DNA of 64,000 nucleotides from Pseudomonas benzenivorans (lineage in GTDB: Bacteria > Pseudomonadota > Gammaproteobacteria > Pseudomonadales > Pseudomonadaceae). The stretch lies in contig NZ_CP073346.1 of assembly GCF_024397895.1 (NCBI RefSeq), positions 3,534,001 to 3,598,000 on the forward strand, given 5' to 3'. How positions within the stretch are numbered: position 1 is the stretch's first letter; each line of letters begins with the position of its first letter. The position numbers and the translations under genes are program-made. Of this stretch, positions 19,464 to 30,969 are shown piece after piece. The notes under the pieces were generated by a model. That model saw only the letters and a list, made by a program, of their open reading frames with translations. It was not told the origin of the DNA and searched no databases.

Positions 19464-20437
19464 TACATCACTCCTGCGCGCAGCAAATCGTGCATGTTCA
19501 GCGCGCCGATCGGCCGGTCGGCTTCGTCGACCACCACCAGGGCATTGATCTTGTGGTCTTCCATGATCTTCAGTGCTTCGGCGGCGAGCATTTCGGCGCG
19601 GGCGGTCTTGCCGTGCACAGTCATCACCTCGTCGATCCGCGCCTGACGCACGTCGAGGCCGCGATCCAGGGTGCGGCGCAGGTCGCCGTCGGTGAAGATG
19701 CCGGCGAGGCGGCCATCGGGCTCGACCACTACGGTCATGCCCAGGCCCTTCTGGGTCATTTCCAGCAGGGCGTCGCGCAGCGAGGTGCCACGCCGCACCT
19801 GGGGCAGGCTGGCGCCGGCGTGCATCACGTTCTCGACCTTGAGCAACAGGCGCCGGCCGAGGGCGCCACCCGGGTGGGAGAAGGCGAAGTCTTCGGCGGT
19901 GAAGCCGCGGGCTTCGAGCAGAGCGATGGCCAGGGCGTCGCCGAGCACCAGGGAGGCGGTGGTGGAGGAGGTCGGTGCCAGGTTCAGCGGGCAGGCCTCC
20001 TTCGGCACCCGGGCGTCCAGATTGACCTCAGCGGCCTTGGCCAGTGGCGAGTCCGGATTGCCGGTCATGCTGATCAGGGTGATGCCCAGGCGCTTGATCA
20101 GCGGCAGCAGGGTAACGATTTCCGCGGTCGAGCCCGAGTTGGAAAGGGCCAGTACCACGTCGTCGCGGGTGATCATGCCCATGTCGCCATGGCTGGCCTC
20201 GGCCGGGTGCACGAAGAACGCAGTGGTGCCGGTGCTGGCCAGCGTCGCGGCGATTTTGCTGCCGATATGCCCGGACTTGCCCATGCCGACCACCACCACC
20301 CGGCCCTTGCTGGCCAGGATGAGTTGGCAGGCGCGGACGAAGTCGCCGTCGATCCGTTGCAGCAACTCTTCAACCGCCTCGAGCTCGAGGCGGATGGTCC
20401 GTTGTGCGGACTTGATCAGCTCATTGGGTTGATTCAT
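19463..20437 (-). CDS. kdsD: Arabinose-5-phosphate isomerase
   Basis: The 324-residue protein has an N-terminal SIS sugar-isomerase domain (VVVGMGKSGHIG; ALSNSGST) and two C-terminal CBS domains ending at the stop. It converts ribulose-5-phosphate to arabinose-5-phosphate, the first committed precursor of Kdo. The ATG at 20437 (MNQPNELIKSAQRTI) is preferred over a non-conserved upstream extension. It is the first gene of the kds-lpt run and divergent from the mla operon. Confidence 0.96.
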   Translation of the reverse strand: MNQPNELIKSAQRTIRLELEAVEELLQRIDGDFVRACQLILASKGRVVVVGMGKSGHIGSKIAATLASTGTTAFFVHPAEASHGDMGMITRDDVVLALSNSGSTAEIVTLLPLIKRLGITLISMTGNPDSPLAKAAEVNLDARVPKEACPLNLAPTSSTTASLVLGDALAIALLEARGFTAEDFAFSHPGGALGRRLLLKVENVMHAGASLPQVRRGTSLRDALLEMTQKGLGMTVVVEPDGRLAGIFTDGDLRRTLDRGLDVRQARIDEVMTVHGKTARAEMLAAEALKIMEDHKINALVVVDEADRPIGALNMHDLLRAGVM

Positions 20438-20474
20438 AGCGTTAGTCGTGGGCAGGCCGAGGAAAAAGGCGGCG

Positions 20475-20480
20475 ATTATA
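20475..20480 (-). promoter_or_regulatory. Candidate -10 box for kdsD
   Basis: On the minus strand this reads TATAAT, a perfect sigma-70 -10, about 38 bp before the kdsD ATG. A clear -35 at 16-18 bp upstream is not seen. Confidence 0.5.
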
Positions 20481-20556
20481 ACGGGAAAGTGTCGCCTGCT
20501 CACCCATGAATCCTGTGGTCGCCGTCTCAGTGTCGCGTCGTTACCCGGTCGACATC

Positions 20557-20586
20557 TTGGGCGAGTCAATTGGCCGGTGGTATAGT
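20557..20586 (+). promoter_or_regulatory. Candidate promoter for the mla operon
   Basis: TTGGGC (20557-20562), an 18-bp spacer and TATAGT (20581-20586) lie about 90 bp before the mlaF ATG. The -10 is strong and the -35 only half matching. It is back to back with the kdsD -10 box, about 75 bp away. Confidence 0.5.
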
Positions 20587-20674
20587 GTGCGGCTGTTTCG
20601 GCCCGTCCGGCTGGCGTGGTGTCCTAGGTGCGGGGCGGCGCGTCTACCAGGGAGGCTGTTCGCAAGGAGTCCAG

Positions 20675-21484
20675 ATGAGCGCCGAGAGTCAGTACGCGGT
20701 CGAGCTGAAAGGTGTGAGCTTTCGGCGAGGCGACCGGGATATTTTCAAGAATGTCGATATCCGCATTCCGCGCGGCAAGGTTACCGCGATCATGGGGCCC
20801 TCCGGCTGTGGCAAGACCACGCTGTTGCGCCTGATCGCCGCGGAGCTCAAGCCGCACCAGGGCGAGGTATGGGTCAATGGGCTCAACCTGCCCAAGCTCT
20901 CGCGCAGTGAATTGTTCGACATGCGCAAGCAGATGGGCGTGCTGTTCCAGAGCGGCGCGCTGTTCACCGATCTCGATGTGTTCGAGAACGTGGCTTTCCC
21001 CCTGCGCGTGCACACCCAGTTGCCCGAGGAGATGATTCGCGACATCGTGCTGATGAAATTGCAGGCCGTAGGGCTGCGCGGCGCCTATGAGCTGATGCCG
21101 GACGAGCTGTCCGGCGGCATGAAGCGGCGTGTGGCGCTGGCCCGCGCCATCGCCCTCGATCCGCAGATTCTGATGTACGACGAGCCCTTTGTCGGCCAGG
21201 ACCCGATCGCCATGGGTGTGCTGGTGCGCCTGATTCGGCTGCTCAACGATGCGCTGGGCATTACCAGCATCCTGGTGTCCCATGACCTGGCCGAAACCGC
21301 GAGCATCGCCGACTACCTCTATGTGGTTGGCGACACCCAGGTACTGGGCCAGGGCACGCCGTCGGAATTGATGGAGTCGGACAACCCGCGCGTGCGTCAA
21401 TTCATGCAGGGCACGCCAGATGGGCCGGTGCCGTTCCACTATCCGGCGGTGAGCTACCGCGACGACCTATTGGGGGGGCGCTGA
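20675..21484 (+). CDS. mlaF: Phospholipid ABC transporter ATP-binding protein MlaF
   Basis: The 269-residue ABC ATPase has Walker [10 protein letters not shown], signature LSGGMKRR and Walker [13 protein letters not shown]. MlaF with MlaE, MlaD and MlaB forms the inner-membrane complex that moves phospholipids between the membranes and keeps the outer leaflet free of phospholipid. ATG 20675 follows an AAGGAG Shine-Dalgarno. The open frame reaches 20570, but that part is not conserved. Its stop overlaps the mlaE ATG by 1 nt (TGATG). Confidence 0.96.
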   Translation: MSAESQYAVELKGVSFRRGDRDIFKNVDIRIPRGKVTAIMGPSGCGKTTLLRLIAAELKPHQGEVWVNGLNLPKLSRSELFDMRKQMGVLFQSGALFTDLDVFENVAFPLRVHTQLPEEMIRDIVLMKLQAVGLRGAYELMPDELSGGMKRRVALARAIALDPQILMYDEPFVGQDPIAMGVLVRLIRLLNDALGITSILVSHDLAETASIADYLYVVGDTQVLGQGTPSELMESDNPRVRQFMQGTPDGPVPFHYPAVSYRDDLLGGR

Positions 21485-22281
21485 TGCGCAAGACATCTCC
21501 GCTCGAGCGCGTTCGTCTGTTCGGGCGCGCCGGTCTCGATGTGCTGGCCACGTTCGGGCGATCGAGCATTTTCCTGATGCGGGCAATCTTCGGGCGTGGC
21601 ACCTCGGGCAAGCCGCTGCAGCTGCTGATCAAGCAACTGTATTCCGTGGGGGTGATGTCCCTGGCGATCATCGTGGTGTCCGGGGTCTTCATCGGCATGG
21701 TGCTGTCGCTGCAGGGGTTCAACATCCTGGCGCGCTACGGCTCGGAACAGGCGGTCGGGCAGATGGTGGCGCTGACCCTGTTGCGCGAGCTGGGGCCGGT
21801 GGTCACCGCCCTGCTGTTTGCCGGTCGCGCCGGCTCGGCGTTGACCGCGGAAATCGGCAACATGAAGTCCACCGAGCAGCTGTCCAGTCTGGCGATGATC
21901 GGGGTCGATCCGCTCAAGTACATCGTGGCGCCGCGACTGTGGGCCGGTTTCATCTCGATGCCGTTGCTGGCGATGATCTTCAGCGTGGTCGGGATCTGGG
22001 GTGGGGCGATGGTCGCCGTCGACTGGCTCGGCGTCTACGAGGGCTCATTCTGGGCGAACATGCAGAACAGCGTTTCCTTTCGCGAGGACGTGCTCAACGG
22101 TGTGATCAAGAGCCTCGTTTTCGCCTTTGTCGTCACCTGGATCGCCGTATTTCAGGGCTATGACTGCGAGCCGACCTCCGAAGGCATCAGTCGCGCCACG
22201 ACTCGAACTGTTGTCTATGCCTCGCTGGCAGTACTGGGCTTGGACTTTATTCTGACCGCTTTGATGTTTGGAGACTTCTGA
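21484..22281 (+). CDS. mlaE: Phospholipid ABC transporter permease MlaE
   Basis: The 265-residue polytopic protein has five to six hydrophobic segments. The conserved MlaE-family core is [27 protein letters not shown]. Two MlaE subunits form the translocation path beneath the MlaD hexamer. The gene overlaps both neighbours by 1 nt. The N-terminal amphipathic helix (about residues 6-20) is typical for the family. Confidence 0.96.
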   Translation: MRKTSPLERVRLFGRAGLDVLATFGRSSIFLMRAIFGRGTSGKPLQLLIKQLYSVGVMSLAIIVVSGVFIGMVLSLQGFNILARYGSEQAVGQMVALTLLRELGPVVTALLFAGRAGSALTAEIGNMKSTEQLSSLAMIGVDPLKYIVAPRLWAGFISMPLLAMIFSVVGIWGGAMVAVDWLGVYEGSFWANMQNSVSFREDVLNGVIKSLVFAFVVTWIAVFQGYDCEPTSEGISRATTRTVVYASLAVLGLDFILTALMFGDF

Positions 22282-22751
22282 TGCAAAACCGCACACTGGA
22301 AATAGGTGTCGGCCTGTTCCTGCTCGCCGGGCTGCTGGCGCTGCTGCTCTTGGCCCTGCGCGTCAGCGGCCTGGCGCTGGGCAGCGGCGACGATACTTAC
22401 AAGGTCTATGCGCACTTTAACAATATCGCCGGTCTAACCGTGCGGGCCAAGGTGACGATGGCCGGGGTGACCATCGGCAAGGTGACGGCGATCGATCTGG
22501 ATCGCGACAGCTACACCGGTCGGGTCACCATGGCCCTGGACAATAGTGTCGATAACCTGCCCGCGGACTCGACCGCATCGATCCTCACCGCTGGCCTGCT
22601 CGGCGAGAAGTACGTCGGCATCAGCGTGGGTGGCGAGGAGGAGCTGCTCAGCGATGGCAGCACCATCTACGACACCCAGTCGTCCCTGGTGCTGGAGGAC
22701 CTGATCGGCAAGTTCTTGCTCAACTCGGTCAATAAAGACCAGTCCAATTAA
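22281..22751 (+). CDS. mlaD: Phospholipid-binding MCE-domain protein MlaD
   Basis: The 156-residue protein has an N-terminal membrane helix (about residues 7-27) and one MCE domain (about residues 38-118, with the AGLTVRAKVTMAGVTIGKV pattern). A short helical tail follows. Six copies form a ring with a hydrophobic pore that passes lipid between MlaE and MlaC. The start overlaps mlaE by 1 nt. Confidence 0.96.
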   Translation: MQNRTLEIGVGLFLLAGLLALLLLALRVSGLALGSGDDTYKVYAHFNNIAGLTVRAKVTMAGVTIGKVTAIDLDRDSYTGRVTMALDNSVDNLPADSTASILTAGLLGEKYVGISVGGEEELLSDGSTIYDTQSSLVLEDLIGKFLLNSVNKDQSN

Positions 22752-22765
22752 TCGGAGCTGTAAAG

Positions 22766-23398
22766 ATGTTGAAGACGCTGCGTAATAGCCTGTTTCTGCT
22801 GCTGGCGGCCCTGCCGCTGTTTGCCGTGGCCGCACCCAGCGCCCACGAGGTGGTGCAGCAGACCACCGCGACCCTGCTGGCCGACCTCAAGGCCAACAAG
22901 GAGGAGTACCGCAACAATCCGGATGCCTTCTATACCGCGCTGAACAACATTCTCGGTCCGGTGGTGGATGTCGACGGCATCTCCCGCGGAGTCATGACCG
23001 TGCGCTACTCGCGTCAGGCGACGCCTGAGCAGATGGCCCGCTTCCAGGAGAGCTTCAAGCGCAGCCTGATGCAGTTCTATGGCAACGCCCTGCTCGAGTA
23101 CAACAACCAGGATATCCGCGTGCTCCCGGCCAATGCCCAGCAGAGCCCGCAGCGCACTTCGGTGGACATGGAGATCAAGGATGGCAAGGGGGCGATCTAC
23201 CCGCTGTCCTACACCATGGTCAGCGAGGGCGATACCTGGAAGATGCGCAACGTGATCATCAACGGCATCAACGTCGGCAAGCTGTTTCGCGACCAGTTCG
23301 CCCAGTCCATGCAAAATCATGGCAATGACCTGGACAAGGTGATCGATAGCTGGACCGAAACCGTGGCCAAGGCCCGTCAGGGCAAGGGCGAGTCGTGA
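22766..23398 (+). CDS. mlaC: Periplasmic phospholipid-shuttle protein MlaC
   Basis: The 210-residue protein has a signal peptide (cleavage likely after AVA, about residue 24) and the MlaC/Ttg2D domain. It ferries phospholipid between the MlaFEDB complex and the outer-membrane MlaA-porin complex. mlaA is not in this window. The gene is 14 bp after mlaD and overlaps mlaB by 4 nt. Confidence 0.95.
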   Translation: MLKTLRNSLFLLLAALPLFAVAAPSAHEVVQQTTATLLADLKANKEEYRNNPDAFYTALNNILGPVVDVDGISRGVMTVRYSRQATPEQMARFQESFKRSLMQFYGNALLEYNNQDIRVLPANAQQSPQRTSVDMEIKDGKGAIYPLSYTMVSEGDTWKMRNVIINGINVGKLFRDQFAQSMQNHGNDLDKVIDSWTETVAKARQGKGES

Positions 23399-23703
23399 CC
23401 AAGGCGAACATCTCCGAGTCCGCTGCCGGTGAGATCCGTCTCCGCGGCGTGCTCGACTTTCGTACCGGGCCGGCTCTGCGCGAGCGGGGCGGCCAGTTGA
23501 TCGGCGCCAGTCGCGCCGATACCTGTGTGATCGACTGCTCCGAGGTGGAGAAGTCCAGCAGCGTCGGCCTGGCGTTGCTTCTGGCGCTGGTCCGCGATGC
23601 CCAGGCGGCAGGCAAGGAGCCGATGCTGCGTGGCCTGCCCCAGGACATGCGCGAGATCGCCAAGGTTTCCGGCCTGCTGGAGATCCTGCCGCTGCAGGAT
23701 TGA
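23395..23703 (+). CDS. mlaB: STAS-domain protein MlaB
   Basis: The 102-residue cytoplasmic STAS-domain protein has the core VIDCSEVEKSSSVGLALLLAL. MlaB binds MlaF and is needed for assembly and activity of the complex. It starts with GTG inside the mlaC stop (4-nt overlap). Small size, STAS core and operon position make this firm. Confidence 0.93.
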   Translation: MTKANISESAAGEIRLRGVLDFRTGPALRERGGQLIGASRADTCVIDCSEVEKSSSVGLALLLALVRDAQAAGKEPMLRGLPQDMREIAKVSGLLEILPLQD

Positions 23704-23837
23704 ACAGCGGCGCCGGCAAGGGGGCAGTCGCCCCGTCGTCGAGCAGGGTTAGCGGGCGCAGGGCATTTTTTGTATGATGCTCGGCCCGCAGGCCTAGGCT
23801 CTGCTGTCGTTAATCCATACGCCGATCGAGGTTGAGC

Positions 23838-24077
23838 ATGCAGGCCTTAGAAGTGAAGAGCCTCCTGGAGGCTAAACTGCCGAACACCCAGGTGGAAGTT
23901 GAAGGTGAAGGCTGTAACTTCCAGCTGAATCTGATTAGTGATGAGTTGGCCGCCTTGAGTCCGGTCAAGCGTCAGCAGCAAATCTACGCCCACCTCAATC
24001 CCTGGATCGCCGATGGCAGCATCCACGCGGTGAGCATGAAATTCTTCAGCCGTGCCGATTGGGCCACGCGCTCCTGA
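23838..24077 (+). CDS. ibaG: BolA-family protein IbaG
   Basis: The 79-residue protein has the BolA-like fold. The late HAVSMKFFSRADWA motif includes the conserved histidine used for Fe-S cluster sharing with monothiol glutaredoxin. IbaG/YrbA lies between mla and murA in many gammaproteobacteria and is linked to acid stress and Fe-S handling. ATG 23838 is chosen over an in-frame TTG two codons earlier. A TATGAT -10-like box is at 23773-23778. Confidence 0.92.
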   Translation: MQALEVKSLLEAKLPNTQVEVEGEGCNFQLNLISDELAALSPVKRQQQIYAHLNPWIADGSIHAVSMKFFSRADWATRS

Positions 24078-25358
<1,281 letters not shown>

Positions 25359-25386
25359 TTCGCCGCGGCGCATAGCGCTGTCCGCC

Positions 25387-25406
25387 GCCGGCCCGCTAGG
25401 GCCGGC
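25387..25406. repeat. Perfect hairpin between murA and hisG
   Basis: GCCGGCCC (25387-25394) and GGGCCGGC (25399-25406) form an 8-bp, all-GC stem with a GCTA loop, 30 bp before the hisG ATG. There is no T-run, so it is not a standard terminator. It could be an mRNA processing or stability element. Confidence 0.6.
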
Positions 25407-25435
25407 CTGGTCCAGGTTCAAAGGAAATTTGCGTC

Positions 25436-26071
25436 ATGCTCACCATCGCGTTGTCCAAGGGTCGCATTCTCGACGATACCCTGCCGCTGCTCGCCGAAGC
25501 CGGCATCGTGCCGACCGAGAATCCGGATAAGAGCCGCAAGCTGATCATTCCCACCACCCAGGACGATGTGCGCCTGCTGATCGTGCGGGCCACCGACGTG
25601 CCGACCTATGTCGAGCACGGCGCGGCCGACCTCGGCGTGGCCGGCAAGGACGTGCTGATGGAATACGGCGGCCAGGGGCTGTACGAGCCCCTGGACCTGC
25701 GCATCGCCAAGTGCAAGCTGATGACCGCCGGGGCCGTCGGCGCGCCGGAGCCCAAGGGGCGCCTGCGAGTGGCGACCAAGTTCGTCAACGTGGCCAAGCG
25801 TTACTACGCCGAGCAGGGCCGGCAGGTCGAGGTGATCAAGCTGTACGGCTCGATGGAGCTGGCGCCGCTGGTCGGCCTGGCCGACAAGATCATCGACGTG
25901 GTCGACACCGGCAACACCCTGCGGGCCAACGGCCTGGAGGCCCAGGAGCTGATCGCCACCATCAGTTCGCGGCTGATCGTCAACAAGGCCTCGATGAAGA
26001 TGCAGCACGCACGCATCCAGTCCCTGATCGACACCCTGCGCGAAGCGGTCGAGACGCGACACCCCAGCTGA
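25436..26071 (+). CDS. hisG: ATP phosphoribosyltransferase, short form
   Basis: The 211-residue protein is the short HisG (HisG_S) lacking the C-terminal allosteric ACT-like domain. It carries the signature [13 protein letters not shown]. It joins ATP and PRPP in the first step of histidine synthesis. Short HisG enzymes need the regulatory subunit HisZ, which is not in this window. It lies 77 bp after murA and 123 bp before hisD. Confidence 0.97.
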   Translation: MLTIALSKGRILDDTLPLLAEAGIVPTENPDKSRKLIIPTTQDDVRLLIVRATDVPTYVEHGAADLGVAGKDVLMEYGGQGLYEPLDLRIAKCKLMTAGAVGAPEPKGRLRVATKFVNVAKRYYAEQGRQVEVIKLYGSMELAPLVGLADKIIDVVDTGNTLRANGLEAQELIATISSRLIVNKASMKMQHARIQSLIDTLREAVETRHPS

Positions 26072-26194
26072 TACCTCAGGCGCGGCAAAAGGCCGCGCTC
26101 GCCTATCCGTGTCATAGCCAATTTTCTCGGGCGTCCATGCGGTGGGCTTGGTAGCCTAGCGACGCCCGAGCATTTGCCAATCATGAGGCCCGCT

Positions 26195-27505
26195 ATGACT
26201 GCTCCCATCGCTATTCGCCGACTCGACGCCGCTGACCAGGACTTCGCCCGTCATCTGGATCATCTGCTGAGCTGGGAAAGCGTATCGGACGACGGCGTCA
26301 ACCAGCGCGTGCTGGAGATCATCGATGCGGTGCGCAGTCGCGGCGATGCCGCCCTGGTCGAATATACCCAGCGTTTCGATGGCCTCGAGGTCGCCGGCAT
26401 GGCCGACCTGATCCTGCCGCGCGAGCGCCTGGAGCTGGCCCTGACCCGTATCACCCCGGCTCAGCGTCAGGCGCTGGAGACGGCCGCCGAGCGGGTGCGC
26501 AGCTACCACGAGAAGCAGAAACAGGACTCCTGGCACTACACCGAGGCCGACGGCACCGTGCTCGGCCAGCAGGTCACCCCGCTGGACCGCGCCGGCCTCT
26601 ATGTGCCGGGCGGCAAGGCGTCCTACCCCTCATCGGTGCTGATGAACGCCATCCCGGCCAAGGTCGCCGGCGTTCCGGAAGTGGTGATGGTGGTACCGAC
26701 CCCGCGCGGCGAGATCAACGAGCTCGTCCTGGCCGCCGCCGCCATCGCCGGGGTCGACCGGGTCTTCACCATCGGCGGCGCCCAGGCCGTGGCGGCCCTG
26801 GCCTACGGCACCGAGAGCGTGCCGCCGGTCGACAAGATCGTCGGCCCGGGCAATATCTACGTGGCCACCGCCAAGCGTCACGTGTTCGGCAAGGTCGGCA
26901 TCGACATGATTGCCGGCCCTTCGGAGATTCTGGTGGTCTGCGACGGCCAGACCGACCCGGACTGGATCGCCATGGACCTGTTTTCCCAGGCCGAACACGA
27001 CGAGGACGCCCAGTCGATCCTGGTCAGTCCCGATGCGGCCTTTCTCGACCAGGTGGCGGCGAGCATCGCCAAGCTGCTGCCGACGATGGAGCGCAGCGAG
27101 ATCATCCGCACCTCCATCGAGGGGCGCGGCGCGCTGATTCAGGTGGCCGACATGGCCCAGGCCATCGAGGTGGCCAACCGCATCGCCCCGGAACACCTGG
27201 AACTGTCGGTGGCCGACCCCGAGCAGTACCTGCCGCAGATCCGCCATGCCGGCGCCATCTTCATGGGTCGCTACACCGCCGAGGCCCTGGGTGACTACTG
27301 CGCCGGACCCAATCACGTGCTGCCGACCTCCGGTACCGCGCGCTTCTCCTCGCCGCTGGGGGTGTACGACTTCCAGAAGCGCTCGTCGATCATTTTCTGC
27401 TCGGCCGATGGCGCCTCCGAGCTGGGCAAGACCGCCTCGGTGCTGGCTCGCGGCGAGTCGCTGACCGCCCATGCGCGCAGCGCCGAGTACCGCATCAAGT
27501 TGTGA
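26195..27505 (+). CDS. hisD: Histidinol dehydrogenase
   Basis: The 436-residue enzyme oxidises L-histidinol to histidine in two NAD-dependent steps. The family signature [13 protein letters not shown] and the zinc and catalytic region ([20 protein letters not shown]) are present. Start choice: ATG 26195 ([17 protein letters not shown]) gives the usual pseudomonad N-terminus; in-frame starts at 26174 and 26183 are less likely. Confidence 0.97.
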   Translation: MTAPIAIRRLDAADQDFARHLDHLLSWESVSDDGVNQRVLEIIDAVRSRGDAALVEYTQRFDGLEVAGMADLILPRERLELALTRITPAQRQALETAAERVRSYHEKQKQDSWHYTEADGTVLGQQVTPLDRAGLYVPGGKASYPSSVLMNAIPAKVAGVPEVVMVVPTPRGEINELVLAAAAIAGVDRVFTIGGAQAVAALAYGTESVPPVDKIVGPGNIYVATAKRHVFGKVGIDMIAGPSEILVVCDGQTDPDWIAMDLFSQAEHDEDAQSILVSPDAAFLDQVAASIAKLLPTMERSEIIRTSIEGRGALIQVADMAQAIEVANRIAPEHLELSVADPEQYLPQIRHAGAIFMGRYTAEALGDYCAGPNHVLPTSGTARFSSPLGVYDFQKRSSIIFCSADGASELGKTASVLARGESLTAHARSAEYRIKL

Positions 27506-27511
27506 AGGTAG

Positions 27512-27557
27512 GGTGCGCCATGCGCACCTCGTGATCATTCGGTGCGCACTGCGCACC
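27512..27557. repeat. Pair of hairpin repeats between hisD and hisC
   Basis: Two near-identical palindromes, GGTGCGCCATGCGCACC (27512-27528) and GGTGCGCACTGCGCACC (27541-27557), have identical 7-bp arms and differ only in the 3-bp loop. They are 12 bp apart. They look like a dispersed intergenic palindromic element of the kind common in Pseudomonas, inserted in the 78-bp gap. Confidence 0.75.
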
Positions 27558-27583
27558 CCAGCAATTCGAGGAGAGAAGGGCAG

Positions 27584-28636
27584 ATGAGCAAATTCTGGAG
27601 CCCCTTCGTCAAGGACCTGGTGCCTTACGTGCCGGGCGAGCAGCCCAAGCTGGCCAGGCTGGTGAAGCTCAATACCAACGAGAACCCCTACGGCCCCTCG
27701 CCCAAGGCGATCGCGGCGATGCAGGCCGAGCTGAACGACAGCCTGCGTCTGTATCCCGACCCCAATGGCGACCGCCTGAAGCAGGCGGGCGCCGACTACT
27801 ACGGGGTGCAGTCCAGCCAGGTATTCGTCGGCAACGGTTCCGATGAGGTGCTGGCCCACGCCTTTCACGGCCTGTTCCAGCATGGCAAGCCGCTGCTGTT
27901 CCCGGACGTCACCTACAGCTTCTACCCGGTCTATTGCGGGCTGTATGGCATTGCCTTCGAGACCATCGAGCTGGATCAGCAGTTCCAGATCCGCGTCGAG
28001 GACTATGCCCGGCCCAACGGCGGCATCATCTTCCCCAATCCCAATGCGCCGACCGGCTGCCTGCTGCCGCTGGAGGCCATCGAGCGCCTGCTGCAGGCCA
28101 GCCCGGACAGCGTGGTGCTGGTGGACGAGGCCTACATCGACTTCGGCGGCCAGAGCGCGATTGCCCTGGTGGATCGGTACCCGAACCTGCTGGTGACCCA
28201 GACCCTGTCCAAGTCGCGCTCGCTGGCTGGCTTGCGGGTCGGGCTGGCGGTCGGTCATCCCGAGCTGATCGAGGCGCTGGAGCGGATCAAGAACAGCTTC
28301 AACTCCTACCCTCTGGATCGCCTGGCGATTGCTGGCGCGGCCGCGGCCTTCGAGGACCGCGCGTATTTCGACAAGACCTGCGCAGCGGTGATAGACAGCC
28401 GCGACGCAGTGGTGGCCGGACTCCAGCGGCTGGGCTTCGAGGTGCTGCCATCGGCGGCCAACTTCGTCTTCGTCCGCCACCCGCAGCACGAAGCCGCCGA
28501 GCTGGCGGCGCGTCTGCGCGAGCAGGGCGTGATCGTGCGGCACTTCAAGCAGGCGCGGATCGCTCAGTTCCTGCGCATCACCATAGGTGCGCCGGAGCAG
28601 AACCGGGCCTTGCTGGATGCGCTGAACGCACTCTAG
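27584..28636 (+). CDS. hisC: Histidinol-phosphate aminotransferase
   Basis: The 350-residue class I/II PLP enzyme converts imidazole-acetol phosphate to histidinol phosphate. The PLP lysine is Lys210 in [11 protein letters not shown]. Also present are [11 protein letters not shown] near the N-terminus and NPNAPTG. ATG 27584 follows a GGAGAGAAGGG Shine-Dalgarno. The frame stays open upstream through the hairpin repeats, but those residues are not conserved. Confidence 0.97.
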   Translation: MSKFWSPFVKDLVPYVPGEQPKLARLVKLNTNENPYGPSPKAIAAMQAELNDSLRLYPDPNGDRLKQAGADYYGVQSSQVFVGNGSDEVLAHAFHGLFQHGKPLLFPDVTYSFYPVYCGLYGIAFETIELDQQFQIRVEDYARPNGGIIFPNPNAPTGCLLPLEAIERLLQASPDSVVLVDEAYIDFGGQSAIALVDRYPNLLVTQTLSKSRSLAGLRVGLAVGHPELIEALERIKNSFNSYPLDRLAIAGAAAAFEDRAYFDKTCAAVIDSRDAVVAGLQRLGFEVLPSAANFVFVRHPQHEAAELAARLREQGVIVRHFKQARIAQFLRITIGAPEQNRALLDALNAL

Positions 28637-28652
28637 GCGTGGCGCAGAGAAA

Positions 28653-28685
28653 AGCCGGGAGCGCGCAAGCGCTCCCGGCTTTTTT
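28653..28685. terminator. Terminator between hisC and algW
   Basis: A perfect 12-bp stem, AGCCGGGAGCGC (28653-28664) with GCGCTCCCGGCT (28669-28680), has a GCAA tetraloop, a 3' T5 run and A's on the 5' side. It can serve both convergent genes. Confidence 0.92.
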
Positions 28686-28715
28686 ATGGCGGCACCGCCG
28701 CAGGGGCGGCGATTG

Positions 28716-29858
<1,143 letters not shown>

Positions 29859-29910
29859 CAATGAAATCCTGAGGGTTGCGAGGGCCTGGGGAGCCCCTTT
29901 AAGGTGCGCC

Positions 29911-29916
29911 ATTATA
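29911..29916 (-). promoter_or_regulatory. Candidate -10 box for algW
   Basis: The minus strand reads TATAAT about 53 bp before the algW ATG. No good -35 is visible at 16-18 bp, so it could need an activator. Confidence 0.4.
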
Positions 29917-29968
29917 GAGGGGGCTGCCCTAGAGCGCAGCGCCCTGTAACAGTTAGAGAGGAATCTAC

Positions 29969-30727
29969 ATGGCCATTGCCCTGACGACCCTGGTTGAAGA
30001 GGCCGAGCGCTACCTGGGCGCCGCGCGCATCAGCGACTACTGCCCCAACGGCCTGCAGGTCGAGGGACGGCCGCAGGTGCGGCGCATCGTCAGCGGGGTC
30101 ACCGCCAGTCAGGCGCTGGTCGACGCGGCGGTGGAGGCCGAAGCCGACGTGCTGCTGGTGCATCACGGCTACTTCTGGAAGGGCGAGAATCCCTGTGTCA
30201 CCGGGATGAAGCAGCGCCGCCTGAAGGCGCTGCTGGCCCACGACATCAGCCTGCTGGCCTATCACCTGCCGCTCGACCTGCACCCAGAGGTGGGTAACAA
30301 CGTGCAGCTGGCGCGTCAGTTGGACATCACCGTCGAGAGGCTGCTGGAGCCCGACAACCCGCGTACCGTCGGACTGCTCGGCTCCTTGGCCGAGCCCATG
30401 ACCCCGCATGACTTCGCTCAGCGCGTTCAGCGGGTGCTCGGCCGCGAACCGCTGCTGATTGAGGGCGCGGGTCTGATCCGCCGCGTCGGTTGGTGCACCG
30501 GCGGCGGTCAGGGCTATATCGATCAGGCCATCGCCGCCGGCGTCGACCTCTACCTTACCGGCGAGGCCTCCGAGCAGACCTTCCACAGTGCCCGGGAGAA
30601 TGGCATCAGTTTCATCGCCGCCGGCCACCATGCCACCGAGCGCTACGGCGTCCAGGCCCTGGGCGACTACCTGGCGAAACGCTTCGCCCTTGAGCACCAG
30701 TTCATCGACTGCCCCAACCCGATCTGA
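29969..30727 (+). CDS. Nif3-like dinuclear metal-binding protein (YbgI/DUF34)
   Basis: The 252-residue protein belongs to the Nif3/YbgI family. It has metal-ligand stretches VHHGYFWKG and AYHLPLDLHPE near residues 65-110, and TGEASEQTFHSARE and AAGHHATERYG in the C-terminal half. The family binds two metal ions in a toroidal hexamer. It has been called GTP cyclohydrolase I type 2, but the biochemical role is not settled. It is divergent from algW. Confidence 0.9.
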   Translation: MAIALTTLVEEAERYLGAARISDYCPNGLQVEGRPQVRRIVSGVTASQALVDAAVEAEADVLLVHHGYFWKGENPCVTGMKQRRLKALLAHDISLLAYHLPLDLHPEVGNNVQLARQLDITVERLLEPDNPRTVGLLGSLAEPMTPHDFAQRVQRVLGREPLLIEGAGLIRRVGWCTGGGQGYIDQAIAAGVDLYLTGEASEQTFHSARENGISFIAAGHHATERYGVQALGDYLAKRFALEHQFIDCPNPI

Positions 30728-30969
30728 GCCGGGCAGTCTTGCCTCGTCGGTGGCCGAGTCCAGGCGTCGGCGGGGTGGTGCAGGCCTGCCAGGTCGCCGC
30801 TGCCTGGGCTCGACTGGTCCGCTGGCGGGTCACTGATTGGCCGGAGCGGGCGGCATAAAGCTAGATTTTTTTGATCTAACCGGGCGCCTCAATAGAAGCT
30901 TGCGTCGTGATAGAGTGCGCCCTAGTCCCTGGCCCGTCGGCCTCATCACACAGCAATCCGTGAGTAGCC

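Noticed and set aside
26081..26097. CGCGGC/GCCGCG hairpin after hisG
   Set aside because: Short stem in a GC-rich background and no U-tract; not enough for a terminator or regulatory claim.
30728..30969. Possible riboswitch upstream of cysD
   Set aside because: No S-box, SAM or other known aptamer core could be seen; only a small AT-rich dyad.
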